The notes: generated from the sequence alone by a model not told the origin. Positions 15,224-23,599 are shown, counted from the first letter of the stretch. The stretch is DNA of 64,000 nucleotides from an uncultured Oscillibacter sp. (GCA_910587705.1 CAJUMX010000016.1:14037-78036); one strand, 5' to 3'. Numbers and translations: made by a program.

Positions 15224-15646
15224 ATGAACGGAGAAAAAACACGGCACACTGTCTGGCTTACCTCGGGCGCATGGAGCCAGGTGGAAGATAGCTATACAAA
15301 GGACAACTGCACCACGAAAAATGAGTATATCGAAAAGGCGATCCGGTTCTATACCGGCTACCTGAATACACAAAATGCCGCCAGCTATCTCCCGCGTGTC
15401 CTTGCGGATGTGCTGGACGGCAAGCTGGGCGCTCTGGGTATGCGGATCGGCAAGCTGCTGTTCAAGCTGGCCGTGGAGCAGGATATGATCGCAAATATCA
15501 CGGCGGCGGTGAATGAGGTCCACCTGGATGACGTGGAACGTCTGCGGGCGCGGTGCATCAGAGAAATTCGACAGACCAATGGTGTGATCAATCTTGAGGA
15601 CGCCGTCAGGTACCAGAATGGGTGGGATGATCAATGGTCAGGCTGA
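15224..15646 (+). CDS. Relaxosome accessory protein, MobC-like (140 aa)
   Basis: A strong ribosome binding site (AAGGAGGAG) precedes the ATG. The N-terminus (TRHTVWLTSGAWSQVEDSYT, TKNEYIEKAIRFYTGYL) looks like a ribbon-helix-helix DNA-binding domain. The rest is helical. It overlaps the relaxase start by 13 bases. A small RHH protein immediately before a MobP relaxase is the standard arrangement, where it binds oriT and recruits the relaxase. The assignment rests mainly on this position and the fold. Confidence 0.65.
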   Translation: MNGEKTRHTVWLTSGAWSQVEDSYTKDNCTTKNEYIEKAIRFYTGYLNTQNAASYLPRVLADVLDGKLGALGMRIGKLLFKLAVEQDMIANITAAVNEVHLDDVERLRARCIREIRQTNGVINLEDAVRYQNGWDDQWSG

Positions 15647-17571
15647 TTCAGAAAAGCGGATACATCAAGGCCGGCAGCGCCTCCGGGTATATGAAGTACA
15701 TCGCCACACGCGAACGGGTAGAGAAGCTGGAGGGGAGCGGTCCGGTGACGAAGGGCCAGCGACAGCTCATCGAAAATCTGCTTCGGGTTTTTCCTGACGC
15801 CGCTGAGCTGGGAGAGTACAGTGACTATCGCTCAGCGCCGACCACCAGCAGCGCCTCATCGTTGATCTCTGCGGTGCTGGATGCCAATGCCCACAAGCTC
15901 ACCGATAGAGACGGCTACATGAGGTACATCGCCACCCGGCCTCGAGTGGAGCGTCATGGTGAGCACGGCCTGTTCAGCAGCCGGCCAGCGTCACTGAACG
16001 CCGCACTCAGAGAAGTCGAACAGCACAGTGGAAACGTGTGGACGTTTATCTGGTCCCTGCGGCGGGAGGACGCGGCCCGGCTTGGCTACGACCACGCAGA
16101 GAGCTGGCGAAAACTGATCAAGGCCCATCAGGTGGAGATAGCGGAGGCCATGAAGATTCCGTCGGATCGGCTCCGCTGGTATGCCGCCTTCCACGATGAA
16201 GGTCATCACCCCCATGTCCATGCCATGGTCTGGTCTGCCGATCCAAGTCAGGGCCGATTGACCAAAGAGGGCGTCAAGATGATTCGCTCCAAACTCACGA
16301 ACGATATTTTCCGGGATGAGATGTACACGCTCTATCAGGAGAAGGACGTCTCCTACAAGGACTTGGTCAGCGCAGCTCGTCGGTCTATGAGAGAGCTGAT
16401 AGAGAAGATACGGACAGGCTTCTGCGACAGCCCTATGATCGAAATGAAGATGCTGGAGCTGGCACAGTCTCTGGAAACTGTCAAGGGCAAAAAGGTCTAC
16501 GGCTATTTGAAAAAGTCCGTCAAGGCTCAGGTGGATGCTGTCGTGGATGAGTTGGCAAAGCTGCCGGAAGTGGCGGAGTGCTATGAAGTCTGGAACGGTC
16601 TGCGTTATGAGCTGGAGAACTACTACAAGGATGCGTCTCGCCAGCGGCTGCCGCTCTCACAGCAAAAAGAGTTTCGCGCAATCAAGAATCTGGTAATCCA
16701 GGAGGCGGAGAGTCTGCGATTAGGTGTGTTCACCTTCGAGGATGTGGAGATGAACGATGAGCCGGAAGTGGTCTCTGAAGTTTTGCCGCAAGGCGTTGAA
16801 TACAACGAAGTGCTGGAGTACCGCCAAGCGGCAGCACTGCTCCGCGATGACGATGTCACGTGGGCAGAAAAACGAGAAGCGGTAAAAACGTTGGAACAGT
16901 TGTGGGACAAGGGCTTTTCCTCGGCTGCGTATCACTTGGGCAAGGCGTACCAGGATGGCCTTGGCATCCTGCCGGATGATGAAAAGGCGGAGGGGTGGTT
17001 CCGGCGCTCTGCCGAGATAGGGGACGCGCAGTCGCAGTACGCTCTGGGAAGGTTTCTCCAGAGACAAGGACGAATGAGCGAAGCAGCCTCGTGGTATGAG
17101 CGTGCCTGTGAATCGGGAAATCAGTATGCGCAGTACCGCTTGGGGAAGATGTGCCTTCTGGGCGATGGTGTTCCAAAAGATATCGAAAGGGCGGTTCGAC
17201 TGCTAAGCAACTCCGCCAATCAAGGAAATCAATACGCACAGTACGTCCTCGGCAAGCTGTACCTCCAAGGGAAAGAAGTAGGACAAGATCAAGATGCGGC
17301 GCAATACTGGCTGATGCAATCCGCAAATCAAGGCAACAGCTATGCGCAGTTCCTCCTGGACCATCGGCAGCGTGACCCTTCTGTTCTCCTCTGTACTATG
17401 AGACTACTCCATCACATAAGCAACATTTTTTGGGAGACACTTCCGCCGCCGAATCCGTCGGGTGGTCATGTGGAGAGCAAACTTATGCGAAGAATCCGTG
17501 AGAAAAAAATCGCCATGGGCCACAAGGCGGATGATCACGAGGAGTACCAGGGACCGTCTATGTCCATGTAA
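15634..17571 (+). CDS. MobP-type relaxase with C-terminal Sel1 repeats (645 aa)
   Basis: The HUH metal motif HDEGHHPHVH lies at residues 187-196. Ahead of it are two related blocks (YMKYIATRERVEKL and YMRYIATRPRVERHG). This is the MobP3-like relaxase architecture, which nicks oriT and stays bound to the 5' end through a tyrosine. After a helical middle, residues about 430-580 carry four Sel1-like repeats (AAYHLGKAYQDGLGI; AQYRLGKMCLLGDGV; AQYVLGKLYLQGKEV). These are protein-interaction modules, plausibly used to contact the helper transfer machinery. The N-terminal tyrosine nucleophile is not certain by eye. It overlaps the preceding gene, and the integrase follows. Confidence 0.8.
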   Translation: MVRLIQKSGYIKAGSASGYMKYIATRERVEKLEGSGPVTKGQRQLIENLLRVFPDAAELGEYSDYRSAPTTSSASSLISAVLDANAHKLTDRDGYMRYIATRPRVERHGEHGLFSSRPASLNAALREVEQHSGNVWTFIWSLRREDAARLGYDHAESWRKLIKAHQVEIAEAMKIPSDRLRWYAAFHDEGHHPHVHAMVWSADPSQGRLTKEGVKMIRSKLTNDIFRDEMYTLYQEKDVSYKDLVSAARRSMRELIEKIRTGFCDSPMIEMKMLELAQSLETVKGKKVYGYLKKSVKAQVDAVVDELAKLPEVAECYEVWNGLRYELENYYKDASRQRLPLSQQKEFRAIKNLVIQEAESLRLGVFTFEDVEMNDEPEVVSEVLPQGVEYNEVLEYRQAAALLRDDDVTWAEKREAVKTLEQLWDKGFSSAAYHLGKAYQDGLGILPDDEKAEGWFRRSAEIGDAQSQYALGRFLQRQGRMSEAASWYERACESGNQYAQYRLGKMCLLGDGVPKDIERAVRLLSNSANQGNQYAQYVLGKLYLQGKEVGQDQDAAQYWLMQSANQGNSYAQFLLDHRQRDPSVLLCTMRLLHHISNIFWETLPPPNPSGGHVESKLMRRIREKKIAMGHKADDHEEYQGPSMSM

Positions 17572-17713
17572 CGAGTTCAAAATCTGATCTGCTATAAACA
17601 AAGAAAAGTTCCAAACCAGCAAATCCAAATTTTTTGATAACACCACATGCAACCACTGGATATTTTTGTGAACTGCTGGTATGGTGTGTTGCTGACAAAG
17701 GAGGCGATGTGCC

Positions 17714-18853
17714 ATGGCGAAAAGACGTGCCAATGGAGAAGGTAGTATTCGCAAGCGAAAGGATGGCCGCTGGGAGGGACGCTACACAGCGGGCCGTGAT
17801 CCGGTGACCGGGAAGGTGATCTACAAAAATGTCCTCGGCAAGACCCAGGCGGAGGTCAAGGCAAAACTCAAGGCTGCTATCGAAAAAAGTAATTCGCCGG
17901 TTGCAGTTACCGAACGCTATACCGTAGGCCAATGGCTGGATGCCTGGATGGAAAACTACGCCAAGCTCCAGGTCCGTCCCTCGTCCCACAAGACCTACCA
18001 GGGGTTTATTGAGAACCACATCAAGCCCACCCTCGGGGACATCCTGCTGGAAAAGCTGACGGCGATGGACCTCCAGCGGTTGTACAAGCATCTGCTGGAA
18101 AGCGGCAGGGTGGAGTGTACAGAATCCAGAAGTAAGCCCAAGGGCCTCAGCGTCAAGACGGTGCGGAACATCAACCAGATGATTTCCTCCGCCCTGAACT
18201 GTGCGGTAGGGCAAAAGCTGATTCCCAGTAATCCTACGAAAGGCTGTGTCCTCCCAAAGCTGGAACGGAAAGAGATGAAAATCCTGCCGCCGGAGAATCT
18301 GGGCACCTTCTTCGAGGAGGCGAGGCGAAGCGGCGTGTTTGAGCTGTACTACATTGACCTCGCAACGGGCCTCCGGCGAGGGGAACTGCTTGGGCTGAAA
18401 TGGAGCGACATTGATCTGGACAAGGGGATCATCCACGTTCGACGACAGGTCCTTCGGCAGAACGGGGAAGTGGTAGAAGCTCCGCTGAAAACGAAAAATT
18501 CCTACCGCAATATTGCGATAGGAGTGGACGCCATCAAAGTCCTCAAAGGCATGGAGCAGAAAGATGAGTACGTATTTCCATCGCCATACGGCGGCCCGAT
18601 GTCCCCGGACAGCGTTCTCCATATGCTGCAACGAGTTCTAAAGACGGCAGGGTTGGAGCGGATACGCTTCCACGACCTACGTCACACATTCTCAGTTCTG
18701 GCTCTGCAAAACGGCGTAGACGTAAAAACCCTCTCCGCCATGCTGGGGCATTACAGTGCCGGTTTCACCCTCGACACCTACGCCCATGTGACTACCTCCA
18801 TGCAGAAGCAGGCGGCGAACGCGGTGGGGAATTTCCTCTCCGGCGCTCTTTGA
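17714..18853 (+). CDS. int: Tyrosine recombinase / integrase (379 aa)
   Basis: An AP2-like arm-binding N-terminus (GSIRKRKDGRWEGRYTAG), a SAM-like core-binding domain (about 70-170) and a catalytic domain are present. All catalytic residues are seen: R221 (TGLRRGELLG), H320 and R323 (HDLRHTF), H346 (GHYSAG) and Y356 (DTYAH). The gene is preceded by AAAGGAGGCGATGTGCC and points at the tRNA 3' end 130 bases away, as usual for tRNA-integrating elements. Repeats GGGTCA-N6-GGGTCA at both element ends are likely targets of its N-terminal domain, and the 45-bp tRNA core is the crossover region. Confidence 0.92.
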   Translation: MAKRRANGEGSIRKRKDGRWEGRYTAGRDPVTGKVIYKNVLGKTQAEVKAKLKAAIEKSNSPVAVTERYTVGQWLDAWMENYAKLQVRPSSHKTYQGFIENHIKPTLGDILLEKLTAMDLQRLYKHLLESGRVECTESRSKPKGLSVKTVRNINQMISSALNCAVGQKLIPSNPTKGCVLPKLERKEMKILPPENLGTFFEEARRSGVFELYYIDLATGLRRGELLGLKWSDIDLDKGIIHVRRQVLRQNGEVVEAPLKTKNSYRNIAIGVDAIKVLKGMEQKDEYVFPSPYGGPMSPDSVLHMLQRVLKTAGLERIRFHDLRHTFSVLALQNGVDVKTLSAMLGHYSAGFTLDTYAHVTTSMQKQAANAVGNFLSGAL

Positions 18854-18878
18854 TGATTTCCGCTCCTAACTCTGGTAT

Positions 18879-18896
18879 GGGTCACGGCTTGGGTCA
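18879..18896 (+). promoter_or_regulatory. Integrase arm-type repeat, right end
   Basis: GGGTCA-CGGCTT-GGGTCA, just after the integrase stop and 86 bases before the attR core. The hexamers and spacing are the same as at 9722 and 6613. Confidence 0.55.
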
Positions 18897-18946
18897 AATC
18901 GGAGCCACAAAATTAAATCACCAGAAAAAGTGCAGAAAGCAAGAAC

Positions 18947-18981
18947 AAAACCACGGAAATTCGTTGAATTTCCGTGGTTTT
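18947..18981 (-). terminator. Perfect 16-bp hairpin after tRNA-Arg
   Basis: AAAACCACGGAAATTC pairs with GAATTTCCGTGGTTTT across a 3-base loop, starting at the encoded CCA end. It can terminate tRNA transcription (minus) and integrase transcription (plus). Confidence 0.7.
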
Positions 18982-19057
18982 GGTACGCCCTGAGGGATTC
19001 GAACCCCCGGCCTTCTGGTCCGTAGCCAGACGCTCTATCCAGCTGAGCTAAGGGCGC
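18981..19057 (-). tRNA. tRNA-Arg (anticodon ACG), CCA encoded
   Basis: Read on the minus strand from 19057. The acceptor GCGCCCT pairs with AGGGCGT (first pair G-U). The D arm is GCTC...GAGC, and the anticodon stem TCTGG/CCAGA has loop CTACGGA (anticodon ACG). The T arm is GGGGG-TTCGAAT-CCCTC, followed by ACCA. The 3' 45 bases are the att core, so the gene was restored after integration of the element. Confidence 0.95.
18982..19026 (-). repeat. attR: 45-bp core inside tRNA-Arg
   Basis: Direct repeat of 9562-9606, covering the anticodon loop to the CC of the tRNA 3' end. An inverted third copy lies at 6746-6790. Confidence 0.8.
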
Positions 19058-19192
19058 ATATCCGGTTCTCTCGGACAGCTTTATCATAATAGCACACTCC
19101 TTCTGGAAATGCAAGCCTTTTTTTCGTTTTATCTCGGATTTTTTATCTTATCAAAACACCCCAGAAATATTGGCCTAAAAGCGCCAGGAAAC

Positions 19193-19242
19193 TTGCAACG
19201 ACAGCAGCTTTGTGGTATAAACAAAGAAGTAACATATGTAAC
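19193..19242 (+). promoter_or_regulatory. Promoter and palindromic operator of the SorC-type regulator
   Basis: TTGCAA (19193) -N17- TATAAA (19216). Just past the expected start point is the near-palindrome GTAACATATGTAAC (19229-19242). Its TATGTTAC half also occurs inside the dhaL promoter (20323), suggesting autoregulation and control of the downstream operon by the same protein. Confidence 0.5.
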
Positions 19243-19267
19243 CCCCCTGCGCAAAGGAGGAACTTTC

Positions 19268-20203
19268 GTGGACGCTGGTTTTGAAAAGCGAAAAAAATTA
19301 GCCCTCGTGGCCCGCCGCTATTACCTGGAGGATCAAAAGCAAAGCGACATTGCCCAGGAGCTGGGCGTATCCCGTCCCCTGGTCAGCCGGATGCTGTCCG
19401 AAGCCCGGGAACTGGGAATTGTGGAGATCACAGTCCATGAGCCAGGCGCCCGGGCCGCCGGGCTGCTGGAGCGGCTGCGGTCCTCCAGCTCCGTACGGGG
19501 CGGCATTTTGGTGGAGGACGGGGCGGACAACGACGAGACAAACCGTCTGCTTTCCCAAGGAGCTGTGGAGCTCCTGCGCCAGCTGGGAACTCGCCGCCTG
19601 GGGGTGGGCTGGGGATACCTGATCGGGCAGCTGGTAACCTGGCTGGAGGAAAATCCCCAGCTGGGCAGCGCCGTTACCGATATTTGTCCCCTGGTGGGCA
19701 ACGCCAGCATTCCCGCCCGCAATTATCAATCCAACGAAAATGTCCGGTTGATGGCCCAGCAGTTGGGGGCTGCTCCTCATTTCCTCTACCTTCCGGCTCT
19801 GCCGGACAGCCTGGAGGAAAAACAGGTCCTGTGCTCCACCGAGATTTACCGCCAAATTTACCAGGCCTGGGAGACTCTTGACACCGCGTTGGTTAACATC
19901 GGGGATTACCCCTCCAGCCCCGACTTTGCCTCCCTGGTGCGGTACGGCAGCCTGCTTCAGCGTCAGCGGGCCTGTGGGCGGATGCTGATTTATTACTTCA
20001 ACCAGGATGGTACCGTCATCCAGTCGGACCTGGATTTCGCCATCCAGATTCCCCTTGACGTCCTGCGGCGGTGTCCCAATATCATTGGGGTATGTTCCGC
20101 CAACACCAGCGCGAAAGCCTTGGAAGGGGCTTTGAAAACCGGTATATTCACCCATTTGGCAGCTCGGTCGAAGCTGGTGAAGGCCCTGTTTGACAACCAG
20201 TAG
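19268..20203 (+). CDS. SorC/DeoR-type sugar-responsive regulator (311 aa)
   Basis: GTG start at 19268 with AAAGGAGG 7 bases upstream. The N-terminal helix-turn-helix (QSDIAQELGVSRPLVSRMLS, about 26-45) is followed by an effector domain of about 250 residues of the SorC sugar-binding type (GVGWGYLIGQL; DICPLVGNASIPARNYQSNE; NIGDYPSSPDFASL). SorC-family proteins sense phosphorylated sugars and control the adjacent catabolic operon, as LsrR does. It directly precedes the dhaL-dhaK-aldolase operon. Candidate operator halves (TATGTTAC) lie in both promoters. The effector is probably a product of the kinase encoded next door. Confidence 0.85.
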   Translation: MDAGFEKRKKLALVARRYYLEDQKQSDIAQELGVSRPLVSRMLSEARELGIVEITVHEPGARAAGLLERLRSSSSVRGGILVEDGADNDETNRLLSQGAVELLRQLGTRRLGVGWGYLIGQLVTWLEENPQLGSAVTDICPLVGNASIPARNYQSNENVRLMAQQLGAAPHFLYLPALPDSLEEKQVLCSTEIYRQIYQAWETLDTALVNIGDYPSSPDFASLVRYGSLLQRQRACGRMLIYYFNQDGTVIQSDLDFAIQIPLDVLRRCPNIIGVCSANTSAKALEGALKTGIFTHLAARSKLVKALFDNQ

Positions 20204-20210
20204 CATTTGT

Positions 20211-20253
20211 AACTCCCTGAATCGCTGCGGCGATTTGGGGAGGTTTCTTTTTT
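20211..20253 (+). terminator. Terminator after the SorC-type gene
   Basis: An imperfect hairpin (AACTCCCTGAATCG...CGATTTGGGGAGGTT) followed by TCTTTTTT. Confidence 0.65.
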
Positions 20254-20316
20254 GTGCATTATATATAGTTTACCGATAAAGTAACTGGTAATAACAGGGA
20301 AAAACGCCTCCAAGGA

Positions 20317-20345
20317 TTGACTTATGTTACACCGTGTGATATTGT
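20317..20345 (+). promoter_or_regulatory. Promoter of the dhaL-dhaK operon
   Basis: TTGACT-N17-TATTGT. The spacer contains TATGTTACA and TGTGA, resembling the half-site in front of the regulator gene, so a SorC-type repressor or activator could bind here. The ribosome binding site AGGAGG follows before 20393. Confidence 0.5.
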
Positions 20346-20392
20346 CTTTGCACAGACGTAACCAGCCTGTCATGTTTAGGAGGTGACAAAAA

Positions 20393-21001
20393 ATGACAAA
20401 AGCCGAATTTGCCGCTCGGCTGAAGCGCGCCTGCGCGTCGGTACTGGCGGCGGAGGACGAACTGACGGAGATTGACTCCCGGTTTGGCGACGCGGATCAC
20501 GGCCTGACGATGGCTAAAATCGCCGGGGCGATTTCCACCGCAGTGGATCAGGCAGAGGGGGGCATTCAAGCGATGCTGGACGACGCAGCCATGGCCGTTA
20601 TGACGCTGAACGGCGGCAGCGCGGTCCCCCTGTGGAACACGTGGCTGGACGGGATGCAGGAGGAAGCCCCGGAGGGGAACGAGATCGACGTACCGGGACT
20701 CCAGGCCATCTTTGCCCGGGCGCTGGAGACATTGGACGACATGTCCGGGGCCAAGGTGGGCGACAAGACCATGATGGACGCGCTGATTCCCGCCAGCCGG
20801 GCCATTATTTCCTTCCAGGGGAGCGACGAGGCCGCCCTGTTTGCCGCCGCCGCTCAAGCTGCCGCCCAGGGGGCGGAGGACAGCAAGCGGTTCGTGTCCA
20901 AATTTGGGCGGGCCAAGAGCTACGGTGAAAAGACCATCGGCACCCCGGACGCCGGAGCGGTGTCCATGTCCTATTTCTTCCAGGGCCTGGCGCAGGCCTG
21001 A
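20393..21001 (+). CDS. dhaL: Dihydroxyacetone kinase L-type subunit
   Basis: 202 residues, the normal DhaL length. The nucleotide/metal motif is D28-SRF-G-D33-A-D35-HG, the three aspartates that hold two metal ions. In PTS-type kinases DhaL carries ADP/ATP and passes phosphate to the sugar bound on DhaK. Usual DhaL proteins have a GxSGPLYG-like loop after the second helix; here it reads NGGSAVPLWNT, an altered loop that may reflect a different substrate or donor. No DhaM-like donor gene occurs nearby. The gene is first in the operon, with dhaK 24 bases downstream. Confidence 0.85.
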   Translation: MTKAEFAARLKRACASVLAAEDELTEIDSRFGDADHGLTMAKIAGAISTAVDQAEGGIQAMLDDAAMAVMTLNGGSAVPLWNTWLDGMQEEAPEGNEIDVPGLQAIFARALETLDDMSGAKVGDKTMMDALIPASRAIISFQGSDEAALFAAAAQAAAQGAEDSKRFVSKFGRAKSYGEKTIGTPDAGAVSMSYFFQGLAQA

Positions 21002-21025
21002 AATCTTAAAGGAGAGGTATTCCAT

Positions 21026-22024
21026 ATGAAAATGAAGAAATTTATCAACGCCCCCGAGACCATCACCGACGAGGAGCTCATCGGCTTGGGGCTGGCTTAT
21101 CCCGACATCCTGGATGTGGACGGCCATTTGGTCATCAGCAAGGATCTGGCAAACGCGGACCGGGTTACCATTGTCACCTACGGCGGCTCCGGCCACGAGC
21201 CTGCCCAGGCCGGGTTTGTGGGCAAGGGCATGCTGGACGTCCAAGCCGTGGGCGACATCTTTGCCGCCCCCAACGGACAGCTGGTGTTCGACGCCATGAA
21301 GCTGGCGGACAAGGGCCACGGCGTGCTGCTGCTGACGCTGAACTACGCCGGAGATCAGCTGGCGGGCAAGCAGGCCATGAAGCTGGCGCAGAAGGCGGGG
21401 CTGAACGTCCGCCAGGTGGTCACCGGAGAAGAGATTCAATACGACCCCAGTGGCGAGGACAACAAGCGGGGTCTGGCCGGAGCCGTGGCCCTGTACCACA
21501 TCGCCGCCGCTGCCGCCCGCGAGGGCAAAAGCCTGGATGAGGTGGCCGCCATCGCCCAGCGCTACGCAGACAGCATGGCCTCCGTCACCGTAAAATCCAC
21601 CGACGCCACCCATCCCCAGAACGGCATGTCCTTCGGCGACCTGGGGGAGACGGACCTGATGGAGATTGGCGCAGGCCAGCACGGCGAGGGCGGCGGCGTT
21701 CGAGTGCCCATGATGTCCTCCAAGGACACCGTGGCCACGGTGGCGGAAGCCCTGTGCAAAAACCTGGAGCTGAAAGCCGGAGACAAGACCTTCGTCATGA
21801 TCAACGGCTGCGGAGCCACCACCATGATGGAGATGCTGGTGCTGTTCAAGGACACGGTGGAGTTCTTGAAGGCCAAGGGTGTGGAGGTCGTGGCCAGCAT
21901 GGTGGGCGAGATTCTCACCGTTCAGGAGGCAGGCGGCTTCCAGATGAACATTGCCAAGTGGGACGAGGAGTTTATCCGCCTGTGGGGCGCTCCTTGCCAC
22001 ACCCCCGCCTACAGCAAGGAATAA
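21026..22024 (+). CDS. dhaK: Dihydroxyacetone kinase K-type (substrate-binding) subunit
   Basis: 332 residues. TYGGSGHEPAQAG contributes the substrate site. H219 in EIGAGQHGEGG aligns with the histidine (H218 in E. coli DhaK) that covalently holds the keto group. AAAGGAGAGG precedes the ATG. With a LsrF/DhnA-type aldolase immediately downstream and a SorC regulator upstream, the substrate is more likely a 4- or 5-carbon ketose or a related dione than glycerone itself. That is inference; DhaK relatives acting on erythrulose are known. Confidence 0.88.
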   Translation: MKMKKFINAPETITDEELIGLGLAYPDILDVDGHLVISKDLANADRVTIVTYGGSGHEPAQAGFVGKGMLDVQAVGDIFAAPNGQLVFDAMKLADKGHGVLLLTLNYAGDQLAGKQAMKLAQKAGLNVRQVVTGEEIQYDPSGEDNKRGLAGAVALYHIAAAAAREGKSLDEVAAIAQRYADSMASVTVKSTDATHPQNGMSFGDLGETDLMEIGAGQHGEGGGVRVPMMSSKDTVATVAEALCKNLELKAGDKTFVMINGCGATTMMEMLVLFKDTVEFLKAKGVEVVASMVGEILTVQEAGGFQMNIAKWDEEFIRLWGAPCHTPAYSKE

Positions 22025-22027
22025 GCC

Positions 22028-22912
22028 ATGGCAGATAATATCGGAAACAAGGCCGCCCACGATTATCACCTGGACGTTCCCGCCACTCAAGAGGGCTTCC
22101 ATGTAAAGGGCGCGGCCCACTGCGGCTGGGGCATGAAGGCCCGGCTGTCCCGGATGTTCGACCCCAAGTCCGGAAACACCGTCATGCTGGCCTTTGACCA
22201 CGGCTACATCATGGGCCCCACCGCTGGTCTGGAGCGGATCGACTTGGTGATTCCGCCCCTGATTCCCTATGTAAACGTGCTGATGGGCACCCGGGGTACC
22301 TTCCAGTCCTGCATCTCCCCCGCCGACCAGGTGGGACGCTGCCTCCGGGTGACCTATGACTCCACGGTGCTTTACGACGACATGTCGAACGGCGGCGGCT
22401 TCGCCAGCGACATGGAAAACGCCCTGCGGATGAACGCCGACTGCGTGGCGGTGCAGACCTTCATCGGCGCTCCTGGCGAAAGCCGCTCCCTGGAGCTCCT
22501 CTGCCGGACTGCCGACGCCGGGGCCCGGTACGGCATGCCCACTCTGGGCGTAGTGGCCGTGGGCAAGGAGATGGCGCGGACGGAGAAGTTCTTCCTTCTG
22601 GCCACAAGGGTGCTGGCGGAGAACGGAGCTAACATCGTCAAGAGCTATTACTGCGAGGGCTTTGAGCGGGTGGCCGCCGCCTGCCCCGTCCCCATTGTCA
22701 TTGCCGGAGGCAAAAAGCTGCCGGAGCTAGAGGCCCTGGAGATGGCCTGGAAGGCCATTCAGGAGGGGGCCCATGGAGTGGATATGGGCCGGAACATCTT
22801 CCAGTCCGACTCTCCGGCGGGCATGGCCCAGGCCATCGGCAAGGTGGTCCACGAGGGCTACACCCCCACCCAGGCCTATGAGGTCTATCAGGAAGTGAAA
22901 AACCAGCAGTAA
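22028..22912 (+). CDS. DhnA/LsrF-type class I aldolase (294 aa)
   Basis: A TIM-barrel aldolase of the FbaB/LsrF group. It has VMLAFDHGYIMGP near the N-terminus, the Schiff-base lysine K205 in NIVKSYYCEGF, and the phosphate-binding loop IVIAGGKKLPE followed by GAHGVDMGRNIFQSD. It lies 3 bases after dhaK, so it is tightly coupled. In Lsr systems the homologue acts on the phosphorylated product after kinase and isomerase steps. Here it should cleave or thiolyse the DhaKL product. The exact substrate is unknown. Confidence 0.82.
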   Translation: MADNIGNKAAHDYHLDVPATQEGFHVKGAAHCGWGMKARLSRMFDPKSGNTVMLAFDHGYIMGPTAGLERIDLVIPPLIPYVNVLMGTRGTFQSCISPADQVGRCLRVTYDSTVLYDDMSNGGGFASDMENALRMNADCVAVQTFIGAPGESRSLELLCRTADAGARYGMPTLGVVAVGKEMARTEKFFLLATRVLAENGANIVKSYYCEGFERVAAACPVPIVIAGGKKLPELEALEMAWKAIQEGAHGVDMGRNIFQSDSPAGMAQAIGKVVHEGYTPTQAYEVYQEVKNQQ

Positions 22913-22923
22913 GCATAAAAAGA

Positions 22924-23076
22924 GAGGGCCCCGAAGGGCCCTCCCCACAGCGCGAACGACCAAGGCCGCTTCCATCGGGCAAGGATGGAAGCGAGGTCCC
23001 CCGCGTCAATTATTATACACCCTTCCAACCACAATTGCAACGCGGGGGACCCATTTTATTTTGAGAAAGGGGTCCC
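22924..23076 (+). promoter_or_regulatory. Structured leader with competing hairpins before the DUF1097 gene
   Basis: A hairpin GAGGGCCC-CGAA-GGGCCCTC (22924-22943) comes first. Then arm A (22995-23006) pairs perfectly over 12 bp with arm B (23040-23051). The 3' half of B (GGGACCC, 23046-23052) can instead pair with arm C (GGGTCCC, 23070-23076), which overlaps the AAAGGGG ribosome binding site of the next gene. A-B pairing frees the site; B-C pairing hides it. Confidence 0.5.
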
Positions 23077-23080
23077 TCCC

Positions 23081-23599
23081 ATGAATGCAAAAAAATACTT
23101 ACCCATTGCTCTTTTCATCGGCTTTCAGGCCTTTGTACTCCAGGCCCTCGATCAGGCCATCTGCGCTGGTATCCCGCCGCTGGCTGCCGGGGGCGGCTGG
23201 ATTTCCTTCCAAGCCTGGGCCATGTACTTCCTGGGCGGCTGCACGCCCAAGGGGGGTGCACGGGCGCTGATCGGCTATCTGCTCGGCATGGCCGCATCCA
23301 TCGCCATTATGGTGGGAGGCGGCGCGCTGGGCGGACTAGGCTTCTGGGCTATGCCCGTCATCCTGCTGATTTTGGTACCCGTCATTCTCTATCTGGATAT
23401 CGCCCCTGAAATGATCAATTTTGTCCCCGCCGTGTTTGTGGGCGCAGGCGTATTTTTCGGTGTGATGAGCTATGTTCCCGGCGCCAGCTTTTCCAACGCG
23501 TTTATTGCCGAGGGCGTGTACTGCGTCATTGGCCTAGTCTTTGGCTATATCACCATCACCTTCCGGGGCTGGTACGAAGAGAAGTACGTCAATCCGTAA
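23081..23599 (+). CDS. DUF1097-type integral membrane protein (172 aa)
   Basis: The ATG at 23081 has AAAGGGG 9 bases upstream. About five membrane segments (IALFIGFQAFVLQAL; FQAWAMYFLG; YLLGMAASIAIMVGG; FWAMPVILLILVPVILYL; FVPAVFVGAGVFFGVMSYV) and the motif LGGCTPKG resemble the DUF1097 inner-membrane family (E. coli YcdZ type). Given its place in a sugar operon, transport of the substrate or a by-product is plausible but unproven. Its leader carries competing hairpins that could mask the ribosome binding site. Confidence 0.7.
   Translation: MNAKKYLPIALFIGFQAFVLQALDQAICAGIPPLAAGGGWISFQAWAMYFLGGCTPKGGARALIGYLLGMAASIAIMVGGGALGGLGFWAMPVILLILVPVILYLDIAPEMINFVPAVFVGAGVFFGVMSYVPGASFSNAFIAEGVYCVIGLVFGYITITFRGWYEEKYVNP

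Larger units (their letters stand above)
9562..19026 (+). mobile_element. Integrative mobilizable element in tRNA-Arg (9.5 kb)
   Basis: The element is bounded by a perfect 45-bp direct repeat (9562-9606 and 18982-19026) that is the 3' part of tRNA-Arg(ACG). GGGTCA-N6-GGGTCA arm sites lie 116 and 86 bases inside the ends. It encodes an integrase next to the tRNA, a MobP relaxase, a relaxosome protein, an excisionase-like and an HTH protein, and a DUF6076-like protein, plus a sigma / anti-sigma / secreted-protein cargo. There is no type IV secretion gene, so transfer would need a helper ICE. All genes look intact, so the element may still excise. The left flank is a broken ICE gene rather than normal tRNA flank, which implies a later rearrangement. 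Confidence 0.8.
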
